Below are positions 1 to 6,157 of a stretch of 8,838 nt of DNA, one piece after another; positions within the stretch are counted from its first letter, which is position 1; every line of letters begins with the position of its first letter. Source of the stretch: Flemingiibacterium sp045579105 (GTDB lineage Bacteria > Bacillota > Clostridia > Oscillospirales > CAG-272); contig JAZNLM010000089.1 in NCBI GenBank assembly GCA_045579105.1, positions 1-8,838 on the forward strand, given 5' to 3'. Below the pieces are notes generated by a model. That model was not told where the DNA came from, made no database searches, and worked only from the letters and a program-made list of their open reading frames with translations. The translations under genes and the position numbers were made by a program.

Positions 1-2112
1 CGTCATAGCAATATCTCGGCGTGCGGGATATTTGCCAAGCTCGCTGATAAGCGCGGTAACGAGTGTAACACCTGCGCTCGGACCGTCTTTCGGAACTGCG
101 CCCTCGGGAAAGTGTATATGTATGTCCTTGGTCTTGTAGAAATCTGCATCTATTCCGAGTTCACTTGCGCGCGAACGTACAAAGCTTACGGCGATATGTG
201 CAGACTCCTTCATAACGTCGCCAAGCGATCCGGTAAGTTCAAGCTTGCCACTTCCGTCAAACACAAGAGCCTCAATCTTAAGCATATCTCCGCCCGATTG
301 CGTATAGGCAAGTCCGTTTACCGCGCCGACTTCGTCGCAATCTGCAATCTTTTCCGGCTTTACCTTGGGAGCGCCGAGATAATCCCTAAGATTTTTCTCG
401 CTTACTGTAATCTTCTCGTCAGTCAATCCGTCAACAATAGCCTTCGCGCATTTACGGCAGATCGCACCTATCTCGCGTTCAAGATTACGTACGCCTGCTT
501 CACGAGTGTAGCTGTCGATGACAGTGTAAATAGCCTTGTCCGTAATACGGAGATTTTTCTTTGAAAGTCCGCACTTTTTTAGTTGCTTTGCGACAAGATG
601 ATTTTTCGCTATTGAAAGCTTCTCATCACGCGTGTACGTCTTCATCTCGATAACTTCCATACGGTCGAGAAGAGGACGCGGCACGGTGTCAAGCGTGTTA
701 GCCGTCGCGATAAACATACATTGCGACAAATCAAATGGAAGCTCAATAAAATGATCTCGGAAATTCTTGTTCTGTTCGGGATCAAGCACCTCAAGCATAG
801 CCGATGCGGGATCACCGTTTACAGAATTTGAGGACATCTTGTCAATTTCATCAAGGAGTATCACAGGGTTAGTACTGCCTGCACGGGTAAGTGCTTCGAT
901 TATACGTCCTGCCATAGCGCCGACATACGTCTTGCGATGACCGCGTATCTCTGCTTCGTCGCGTACGCCACCAAGCGACACGCGTACGTATTTACGTCCA
1001 AGCGCACGTGCTATGGAAGCGCCGACGGACGTCTTACCAACGCCTGGAGCTCCTACAAGGCAAATTATCTGACCGCCAGGAGCATCGGTAAGGTGCTTAA
1101 CAGCTAAAAATTCGATAATTCTGTCTTTTACATTATCAATGCCGTCGTGATCGTCGTCGAGTATCTTTCTCGCTCTCTTCAAATCTGTTCTGTCCCTGGT
1201 GGCCTTATTCCACGGAAGCGCAAGCACAGCATCTAGATAGTTGCGTATAACGCTTCCTTCCGCAGAGCCAAACTGCATTTTGGTAAGTCTGTCAAGCTCC
1301 TGCGTGAGCTTTTCCTTGACTTCTGGAGCGGCATCAAGCGCCCTTATCTTTTCGCGGTAATTTTTAAGCTCGGGAGTGTCGCCGATACCAAGCTCGTCCT
1401 CGATAACGCGCATCTGCTCCTGAAGGATAGTTTCACGATGACGCTTGTTCATATTGGCGGTCACCTTTTGCTGAATCTGAAGCTCCACGTTAACGAGATT
1501 GATCTCATCATAAAGAAGTCGTATAACTTCCTCAACACGCGCAATAGGCTCGTGGATATTGAGTATAGCAAGCTTGTCACTATAGCGGACAAGAAGCTGT
1601 GCGGCGATAAAATCCGCAAGCACGTCGGGCGCGGTAATGCCGTCAATAGCCACATTCGGCTCTGTCGGAAGCTTAGGCATAAGCTCCGCAAGCTTCTTTG
1701 CAGCAGATTTCGCTTCGCGTACAAGAGCTTCGCCCTTGAGTCCGCCGTCGTCGGTGAGTTTGCACCATTTTATAAGTATGCGTGCCATTTCGTATTTCCC
1801 CTGCGGTGCAAATTCAACCACAGTTGCGCGGGTAACGCCTTCGACGATAAGTCTGCGAGAACCATCGCGCATTTTGATATTCTGTTTGATTTTTCCGACA
1901 GTACCCACGCGGTTTGGCGTCATATCCGTCCCCTGCTTTGCCTGAGGAATGAAAAATATAAGACCGCCGTGTCTTGCAGCAACATCTATTGCCGAAAGCG
2001 CGCTTTTGTCGGATATCTCCATGCTTACAGACGTTCCGGGAAATACAATAAGCCCACGAAGTCTGACAACCGGAAGATCACTGTTTTCGATTTTTTCAAC
2101 GTAATTTGTCAT
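1..2112 (-). CDS. lon: ATP-dependent protease Lon (LonA type), C-terminus cut by window edge
   Basis: Lon is a cytosolic hexameric AAA+ serine protease that degrades misfolded and regulatory proteins. Reading the minus strand from the ATG at 2112 gives 704 uninterrupted residues up to base 1. The N-terminal substrate-binding domain begins with the typical RLRGLIVFPG (17-26). The AAA+ module follows: Walker A GAPGVGKT at 354-361, Walker B LLDEID with D421/E422, a sensor-1 ATAN near 472 and sensor-2 arginine near 542. The protease domain carries the catalytic serine 679 in PKDGPSAG; the partner lysine, about 43 residues later in the family, lies beyond the edge. Residue numbers match E. coli Lon almost exactly, which favours the ATG at 2112, but the start is not settled: the AAGGAG at 2142-2147 sits 29 bases from this ATG, 17 from an in-frame GTG (2124) and 8 from an in-frame CTG (2133). 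The gene appears to be transcribed from its own promoter rather than with comF. Confidence 0.97.
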   Translation of the reverse strand, partial: MTNYVEKIENSDLPVVRLRGLIVFPGTSVSMEISDKSALSAIDVAARHGGLIFFIPQAKQGTDMTPNRVGTVGKIKQNIKMRDGSRRLIVEGVTRATVVEFAPQGKYEMARILIKWCKLTDDGGLKGEALVREAKSAAKKLAELMPKLPTEPNVAIDGITAPDVLADFIAAQLLVRYSDKLAILNIHEPIARVEEVIRLLYDEINLVNVELQIQQKVTANMNKRHRETILQEQMRVIEDELGIGDTPELKNYREKIRALDAAPEVKEKLTQELDRLTKMQFGSAEGSVIRNYLDAVLALPWNKATRDRTDLKRARKILDDDHDGIDNVKDRIIEFLAVKHLTDAPGGQIICLVGAPGVGKTSVGASIARALGRKYVRVSLGGVRDEAEIRGHRKTYVGAMAGRIIEALTRAGSTNPVILLDEIDKMSSNSVNGDPASAMLEVLDPEQNKNFRDHFIELPFDLSQCMFIATANTLDTVPRPLLDRMEVIEMKTYTRDEKLSIAKNHLVAKQLKKCGLSKKNLRITDKAIYTVIDSYTREAGVRNLEREIGAICRKCAKAIVDGLTDEKITVSEKNLRDYLGAPKVKPEKIADCDEVGAVNGLAYTQSGGDMLKIEALVFDGSGKLELTGSLGDVMKESAHIAVSFVRSRASELGIDADFYKTKDIHIHFPEGAVPKDGPSAGVTLVTALISELGKYPARRDIAMT

Positions 2113-2167
2113 GCTTTTATACACTGTCCGCAGACGCGAATCTCCTTTGAATATTCATAGATATTTA

Positions 2168-2183
2168 GATATAATAATATATC
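2168..2183. repeat. AT-rich inverted repeat at the predicted lon transcription start
   Basis: GATATA and TATATC form a perfect 6-base inverted repeat around a 4-base centre, starting at the predicted +1 of the lon transcript. It could be a repressor site or a weak 5'-end hairpin that stabilises the mRNA. In such AT-rich sequence it could also be chance. Confidence 0.3.
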
Positions 2184-2189
2184 TTTAAC

Positions 2190-2218
2190 ATTATACCACA
2201 ATCTGATGGTAATTTCCA
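2190..2218 (-). promoter_or_regulatory. lon promoter (extended -10)
   Basis: On the minus strand, TGGAAA (2218-2213, 4 of 6 matches to TTGACA) is followed after 17 bases by a perfect TATAAT (2195-2190). TGG directly before the hexamer gives an extended -10, which commonly offsets a weak -35. The predicted start is near 2183, leaving a leader of about 70 bases before lon. I see neither a CIRCE element (HrcA operator) nor a CtsR-type repeat here, so heat-shock control of the usual Firmicute kind is not supported. Confidence 0.7.
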
Positions 2219-2261
2219 CCCCATCGCTGCAATTTTTACGAAAGTTTAATAATTTCGGAAA

Positions 2262-2375
2262 AAAGCGAAAAAACGGCACTGCGAGGGTGTAACATTAGCT
2301 TGTTACTCCGCATGTCCGTTTTTTCTGTGTGATATTTGATAAAATATGCCAAAAGCACACCTACAGCCATTGGCT
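2262..2375 (-). ncRNA. Candidate structured small RNA between comF and lon
   Basis: No convincing gene lies in this part of the comF-lon gap, but on the minus strand it has the layout of a small RNA unit. A good promoter (2381-2409) would start transcription near 2374. The RNA would begin with a small AGCC/GGCT hairpin (2365-2375). Next comes a bulged stem: GTGTG/CACAC (2356-2360 with 2327-2331) stacked on ATATTT/AAATAT (2342-2347 with 2332-2337), with an 8-base bulge on one side. It would end at a long hairpin with a U-tract (2268-2324), giving about 110 nt. The lon promoter lies downstream of this terminator, so the RNA would be separate from the lon mRNA, or would be an attenuated leader if readthrough occurs. 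I recognise no known RNA family or riboswitch core. Promoter and structures are read from the sequence; the RNA itself is inferred. Confidence 0.4.
2268..2324 (-). terminator. Long imperfect hairpin with T-tracts on both sides (possibly bidirectional terminator)
   Basis: On the plus strand AAAAAACGG (2268-2276) pairs with CCGTTTTTT (2316-2324). A perfect GTAACA/TGTTAC stem (2289-2294 with 2301-2306) closes a 6-base loop, with several bulged pairs between the two stems. Read on the minus strand the hairpin runs into TTTTTT and, four bases later, a second T-run, as in an intrinsic terminator. The plus strand also ends in TTTTTT, so it could work in both directions. It would end the candidate small RNA or any readthrough from comF before the lon promoter. 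Confidence 0.6.
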
Positions 2376-2380
2376 ATTAC

Positions 2381-2409
2381 ATTATACACCCCGACCGATT
2401 TTTTGTAAA
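2381..2409 (-). promoter_or_regulatory. Minus-strand promoter upstream of the candidate small RNA
   Basis: TTTACA (2409-2404, 5 of 6 matches to the -35 consensus) is followed after exactly 17 bases by a perfect TATAAT (2386-2381). The first coding region on this strand beyond it is lon, about 260 bases away, with a terminator-like hairpin and a second promoter in between. This promoter therefore probably serves something other than lon. A short palindrome, AGCCAATGGCT on the minus strand (2375-2365), sits at the predicted start and could be an operator or the first RNA hairpin. Confidence 0.6.
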
Positions 2410-2453
2410 TTCGCATTATGCCGATTTTTTGGGGAAATTTTTGTATATTTTTT

Positions 2454-2475
2454 AAAAGGTGACCGTTTCCGACAC
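2454..2475 (-). terminator. Weak terminator-like hairpin after comF
   Basis: Eleven bases past the comF stop codon the minus strand forms a short stem with one bulged base, capped by a GAAA tetraloop (2475-2459), followed by CTTTT. The stem is only six pairs, so termination here would be partial at best. The stronger hairpin at 2268-2324 may act as backup. Confidence 0.35.
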
Positions 2476-2485
2476 AAAAGAAATT

Positions 2486-3289
2486 TTAAAGACATTCAAA
2501 ATCTGCAGGTGTTTCCTTGCTTTTTCGGTTCTTAATAATATTAAAGCCGTTATCCGCACGGTATATATCAGCCTGTTCTCGCTCAGTGGCGCAAAGCACA
2601 ACGGATATTACCTGCGTAGCACCTGCATTCATCAAAAGCGACGCCGCAGCTTCAAGCGAGGCTCCCGTCGTTATGATATCGTCAATAAGTATCACCGTTT
2701 TGTTTATGAGGTTCGCGCCTTTCACCAAAGTCATCGTGGAATGTGCATTACGCTTTCTTTCAGCCAAAGACAGATTCTTTTGCTCAAATGCAAAAAGTCT
2801 GCGGTGCAAAAGAAGATTTGATGGTACTGACAAATAGTACGAAAGTCGCTTTGCAACGCGCTCCATATGATCAAATCCGTACCTTCTGACCGCGCCGATT
2901 CGCCTTGGTATCCACACTATAACAGAGTTGTCGCGAACACTGTCAAGAAATGGCACATTTCGCCGAATCATATCTGCAAGTTCGCGTGCAGCAAAATCTA
3001 CGGAACGCTCCTCGCCGCGGTCTTTAAGCGAAAACAGCAATTTACTTTCCACATTGTTGAAATTGCTCGGTTCGTAATAGAGCAGGAACATAGCCCGTCC
3101 GTATTCATCCCCGTCATTGTCGAAGAATACGCGTATCGGCTGTCCGTGATGCGCTTCAACAACAGACCTCTTGGCAAATTCCCATTTGGCCATACAACGC
3201 TCGCAGAAAGGCTCCGAAAACATCGACATATCAAGCAGTGATCCGCAAGCGGCGCATTTAGGCGGAAAGAATAAATCTCTAATCTTCAT
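2486..3289 (-). CDS. comF: ComF-like phosphoribosyltransferase-fold protein
   Basis: The 267-residue product matches the ComF/GntX family, named for a role in DNA uptake in naturally competent bacteria but also widespread in others; its exact reaction is unknown. The N-terminus has a small zinc-finger-like set of cysteines, CAAC (12-15) and CERC (29-32). The conserved RRYGFDHMERVAKRLS block lies at 135-150 and a QKNLSLAERKRN stretch near 170-181. The PRPP-binding loop of the phosphoribosyltransferase fold, VILIDDIITTGAS, is at 199-211. The family is usually about 220-240 residues; the extra tail after about 240 is polar and unremarkable. The ATG at 3289 lies inside the end of recD2 (11-base overlap) with no clear ribosome binding site, which suggests translation coupled to recD2. 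Nothing else in the window points to competence, so a role in DNA uptake is not shown. Confidence 0.9.
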   Translation of the reverse strand: MKIRDLFFPPKCAACGSLLDMSMFSEPFCERCMAKWEFAKRSVVEAHHGQPIRVFFDNDGDEYGRAMFLLYYEPSNFNNVESKLLFSLKDRGEERSVDFAARELADMIRRNVPFLDSVRDNSVIVWIPRRIGAVRRYGFDHMERVAKRLSYYLSVPSNLLLHRRLFAFEQKNLSLAERKRNAHSTMTLVKGANLINKTVILIDDIITTGASLEAAASLLMNAGATQVISVVLCATEREQADIYRADNGFNIIKNRKSKETPADFECL

Positions 3290-5504
3290 TATGTCTGAAA
3301 AGCCCAGTATATCTCATTATCTGTCGATTATTTTTAACCATTGCAGCCACAACATCGCAATCACCCACGAGAATGACCATTTTCTGTGCACGCGTCACGC
3401 CAGTATAAAGCAGATTACGTGAAAGCAGCATCGGCGGACACGACGGCGAAACGGGCATTATAACCACGGGATATTCACTTCCCTGACTTTTGTGCACAGT
3501 AATCGCCCAAGCGTGATCAAGCTCGGCGAGATTTGCAAAATCGTATGCAACTACTCGATCATCGAAATTTATAACCATCTGTTCCGCAGGTATGTTTATG
3601 GTTTCGATAACACCTATGTCACCGTTAAAAACGCCGACGCCTTCTTTACCGTCGCGCTCCCACGTAAGGTCGTAGTTATTCTTAATCTGCATAACCCTGT
3701 CACCCTCGCGGAAAATTGTGTCGCGCACTTCTTTTTCGCGTTTGTTGTTGCTTCTCGGGTTAAGTGCTTCCTGAAGCATACGGTTAAGTGTCTGTGTTCC
3801 CGCAACGCCTTTACGAGATGGACAAATCACCTGTATACCTTCCATGATTCCCTCACCATATGTTCGCGGTAAACGGTTTTTATAAAGATCAATCACAGTA
3901 TGCGCAATAGCATCATCATTGCTTCGTGCAAGAAAGAAAAAGTCATTATCCTTAATATTCAGATTTGGCATAACTCCGTGATTTATCGCATGAGCATTTC
4001 TGATAATTAAGCTCTCACTCGCCTGTCTGAAAACTTCCGTAAGCTTGACGGTTGCATATCTTTCCGACGCAATTATATCGTTAAGAACATTGCCTGCGCC
4101 AACAGACGGAAGCTGATCCGTGTCACCGATAAGCATAAGCCTTGCACCGGGTTTTATTGCCTTTAAAAGCGAATTCATAAGCTGCATATCAATCATCGAA
4201 GCCTCGTCGATTATTATAATATCTTCGTCGAGCAATTCATTCTCGTTTCGCTTAAAATGAGCCGTATCTTCCTCGCCGAATTCCATTTCGAGAAGACGAT
4301 GTATCGTCTTCGCTTCGTGCCTTGTTGCCTCACTCATGCGCTTTGCGGCACGTCCCGTGGGTGCAGCAAGCGCTATATCCATATCAAGGCTCTCAAAAAT
4401 GCGTATAACCGCTCTGATTACGGTCGTCTTACCCGTACCTGGACCGCCCGTAAGCACCATAACTCCGTTTGTGAGCGCCGCAAGAATTGCTGCCTGCTGG
4501 AGTTTGGCATAGTGCTTGTCCTCTTCGAGTTCAATGCGCTGTATGAGGCGCGAAACATCGCCAGTTTCAACTCTCGGGCAAATCTTATCAAGCAGGTCAA
4601 GCTTCTCCCTGATATCCTTCTCGCAATAGTAAAATCGGCGGTCAAAAATCGCATCTATGTTTTCGAGTGATGTGCGTATAAGACGCTTGTCCGCCACCAT
4701 CATTTCTATGGACTTTTCAACGATGTCCTTGTGCACATCAAGTTCGTTTGCCGCAAGCGGTACAAGCCGTGAATACGGCAAAAACGCGTGTCCGCCCTGT
4801 CGCGCCGCTTCTGAAAGAACGTACACAATTCCACTCATTATGCGGTACTCGCTGTCGCGCTCTATACCCATTGCCACAGCAAGCTCATCCGCACGCTTAA
4901 AGCTGATGCCCGAAAACTCATCACAAAGTCGGTAGGGATTACTTTTAACTATGTCAAGTGCCGCGCCGCCCCATTTTTTATAGACTTGTACGCTCATTGC
5001 CATAGAAAGATATTCGCGGCAAAACATCATCAGTGTACGCACACCGAACTGCTCGCGGAAATCGTCCGAGATATCCTTAGCTTTGGTTGCTGATATACCC
5101 GGTATTTTCGCGAGCCATTCAGGGTGATTTTCGATAACATCAAATGTGTCCTCACCATACATATCAACAAGCTTTTGTGCGGTTTTAGGACCTATACCCT
5201 TCACCGCACGACTTGAGAGATAGCGAAGTATCTCATTTGAAGTTGCAGGAAGCTGTTTTTCGTAATACGCCACACTGAACTGTCTGCCGTAGTTCTTATG
5301 ATGCGACCACTCACCCACGAGCTTCATCCTGTCTCCGACACCAGTGCCTGGCATAATGCCGCACACGGTTACTATATCGTCGTTTTCCTCGCACGATAAG
5401 TCAAGCACCGTATAGCCGTTGTCGGCGTTTGAGTATATTATATTTTCAACAGTGCCCTCAATGCTGACAAGCTTTGAATTATCGTGAACGGAGTTATGTA
5501 TCAT
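3279..5504 (-). CDS. recD2: RecD2-type ATP-dependent DNA helicase (RecD/TraA family)
   Basis: This 741-residue protein is a full-length superfamily 1B, 5'-to-3' DNA helicase of the RecD2 kind, found in bacteria that use it apart from RecBC and linked to DNA repair and replication-fork upkeep. Domains in order: an N-terminal OB-like region; a helix-hairpin-helix region with VKGIGPKTAQKL (101-112) and AKIPGISATKAKDI (132-145); Walker A TGGPGTGKTT (352-361); motif Ia APTGRAAKRMSE (from 381); Walker B IIIIDEAS (429-436); motif III GDTDQLPSVGAGN (460-472); LTEVFRQ (488-494); WAITVHKSQGSE (666-677); and LLYTGVTRA (698-706) with the motif VI arginine. All helicase motifs are intact. The ATG at 5504 overlaps the end of the upstream gene by 11 bases and has an AAAGGA site about 7 bases away. 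The gene ends in TAG inside comF. Confidence 0.96.
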   Translation of the reverse strand: MIHNSVHDNSKLVSIEGTVENIIYSNADNGYTVLDLSCEENDDIVTVCGIMPGTGVGDRMKLVGEWSHHKNYGRQFSVAYYEKQLPATSNEILRYLSSRAVKGIGPKTAQKLVDMYGEDTFDVIENHPEWLAKIPGISATKAKDISDDFREQFGVRTLMMFCREYLSMAMSVQVYKKWGGAALDIVKSNPYRLCDEFSGISFKRADELAVAMGIERDSEYRIMSGIVYVLSEAARQGGHAFLPYSRLVPLAANELDVHKDIVEKSIEMMVADKRLIRTSLENIDAIFDRRFYYCEKDIREKLDLLDKICPRVETGDVSRLIQRIELEEDKHYAKLQQAAILAALTNGVMVLTGGPGTGKTTVIRAVIRIFESLDMDIALAAPTGRAAKRMSEATRHEAKTIHRLLEMEFGEEDTAHFKRNENELLDEDIIIIDEASMIDMQLMNSLLKAIKPGARLMLIGDTDQLPSVGAGNVLNDIIASERYATVKLTEVFRQASESLIIRNAHAINHGVMPNLNIKDNDFFFLARSNDDAIAHTVIDLYKNRLPRTYGEGIMEGIQVICPSRKGVAGTQTLNRMLQEALNPRSNNKREKEVRDTIFREGDRVMQIKNNYDLTWERDGKEGVGVFNGDIGVIETINIPAEQMVINFDDRVVAYDFANLAELDHAWAITVHKSQGSEYPVVIMPVSPSCPPMLLSRNLLYTGVTRAQKMVILVGDCDVVAAMVKNNRQIMRYTGLFRHNED

Positions 5505-5826
5505 CGTGTTGTCCTTTAAAATCTTCTATATTTGTCTTACCAAGGCAAAATACATCACCAAGCTTTGAAAGACGTGTTTCATCTTTAATTATATCATCTT
5601 TGAGGAGAATAATCAACTGCTCCGATGAAATTTTTTGCTCACGCTGTAGATACCGTGCGTACCGAAAAATTGCACAAAATTCCTCATCAGAGTCGACAAC
5701 AATTGCACCGCGAAGCCGTGAGCGAACACACCGCGGATAGAGGATACGCGTTTTTACCATATCAAGTATTGTATATCCGCCAAAAACCGCAAGTGTGCAG
5801 ATTAGTATTTCGAGAAAATCACGCAC
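5494..5826 (-). CDS. Unknown 110-residue protein with one N-terminal membrane segment
   Basis: I do not recognise this family. The reading frame is open from an ATG at 5907, but the only good ribosome binding site, AGGAGG at 5835-5840, sits 8 bases before a GTG at 5826. I therefore take GTG as the start, giving 110 residues. The N-terminus (about residues 5-23, LEILICTLAVFGGYTIL) is a single hydrophobic helix, an uncleaved anchor or signal anchor. It is followed by a basic stretch with several arginines (RILYPRCVRSRLRG), which by the positive-inside rule puts the rest in the cytoplasm. The remaining 70 residues are a soluble mixed alpha/beta-looking region (GAIVVDSDEEF, FRYARYLQREQKIS, LIILLKDDIIKDETRL) ending in a polar tail. 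No catalytic motif is evident. It leads the recD2-comF cluster and overlaps recD2 by 11 bases, so it is co-expressed with the helicase; a shared function is only inferred. Confidence 0.75.
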   Translation of the reverse strand: MRDFLEILICTLAVFGGYTILDMVKTRILYPRCVRSRLRGAIVVDSDEEFCAIFRYARYLQREQKISSEQLIILLKDDIIKDETRLSKLGDVFCLGKTNIEDFKGQHDDT

Positions 5827-5834
5827 ACACTTTG

Positions 5835-5840
5835 CCTCCT
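5835..5840 (-). promoter_or_regulatory. Ribosome binding site fixing the GTG start of the unknown gene
   Basis: The minus strand reads AGGAGG at 5840-5835, preceded by an A-run, with 8 bases to the GTG at 5826. The upstream in-frame ATG codons (5907 and 5901) have no comparable site. Confidence 0.75.
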
Positions 5841-5970
5841 TTTTAATAATATATGCAATGACGTGCAAGTGTGTAACACCATCACGTATAAAATCTTCCA
5901 TATTCATTTGTATAAGCCGTCAAAATTACGATAATACTAACCGTGTTAAACCGCATTTTGTCTAAATGGG

Positions 5971-6001
5971 AGATTTTTTTCAAAAAAGCTTTTTTATAAA
6001 T
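5971..6001 (+). promoter_or_regulatory. A/T-rich UP-element-like stretch before the str promoter
   Basis: Runs of A and T (T7, A6, T6) lie immediately upstream of the -35 at 6009, centred about 25 bases away, where the RNA polymerase alpha subunit contacts UP elements of strong ribosomal promoters. The 14-base palindrome at 5982-5995 is part of it. The role is inferred from position and composition. Confidence 0.5.
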
Positions 6002-6008
6002 CATACAC

Positions 6009-6037
6009 TTGACATTTACATCGCAGTATGTTATAAT
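6009..6037 (+). promoter_or_regulatory. Consensus promoter of the rpsL-rpsG-fusA (str) operon
   Basis: A perfect TTGACA (6009-6014) and a perfect TATAAT (6032-6037) are separated by the optimal 17 bases, with TG one base before the -10 as an extended -10. The predicted start is near 6044, leaving a leader of about 114 bases. This is as strong a housekeeping-sigma promoter as sequence alone can show, as expected for ribosomal genes. Confidence 0.93.
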
Positions 6038-6060
6038 TAAGCTTGTCTTGATATGTTTTT

Positions 6061-6110
6061 GCGGCGAAACGACGTTTTTTATGCTGTCCACACTTGACAG
6101 ATTCGCGTCG
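6061..6110 (+). promoter_or_regulatory. Possible attenuator in the str operon leader
   Basis: A small stem (6062-6066 with 6070-6074, one G-A mismatch, AAA loop) is followed directly by TTTTTT (6075-6080), like a weak intrinsic terminator. Its right arm CGACG (6070-6074) can instead pair with CGTCG at 6106-6110, enclosing a perfect CTGTC/GACAG hairpin (6084-6088 with 6096-6100). The two structures exclude each other, the layout of an attenuator. The stems are short, so this is only a candidate. Confidence 0.3.
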
Positions 6111-6157
6111 GTCAGGATGAACAAATCTAAATTATTTTTCGAAGAAGGAGGTGCGCT

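Larger units (their letters stand above)
5827..6008. other. Divergent intergenic region between the recD2 cluster and the str operon
   Basis: I find no gene here that I can support. The plus-strand promoter of rpsL begins at 6009. For the minus-strand cluster the best promoter-like pair is TTACAC-N17-TATATT with its -10 at 5853-5848, but the -35 is poor and the RNA would begin right at the ribosome binding site, so I do not call it. The stretch 5971-6000 is very A/T rich and includes the palindrome AAAAAAGCTTTTTT (5982-5995). Confidence 0.6.

Noticed and set aside
112..564. 150-residue plus-strand frame
   Set aside because: Antisense to the Lon AAA+ and protease domains, with no likeness to a known protein.
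1438..2160. 240-residue plus-strand frame
   Set aside because: It is the antisense shadow of the lon N-terminal region; the minus strand encodes clear Lon sequence throughout.
2329..2535. 68-residue plus-strand frame in the comF-lon gap
   Set aside because: No ribosome binding site, composition typical of AT-rich noncoding DNA, and it overlaps the end of comF and the candidate small RNA.
5841..5940. Promoter for the unknown-recD2-comF cluster
   Set aside because: Only weak pairs were found (for example TTACAC-N17-TATATT), and the best would start the RNA at the ribosome binding site. I would not place a promoter without mapping data.
6094..6122. Second TTGACA in the str leader as an additional promoter
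   Set aside because: The expected -10 position 17 bases on reads ATGAAC, a poor match. The TTGACA is better explained as part of the CTGTC/GACAG hairpin.
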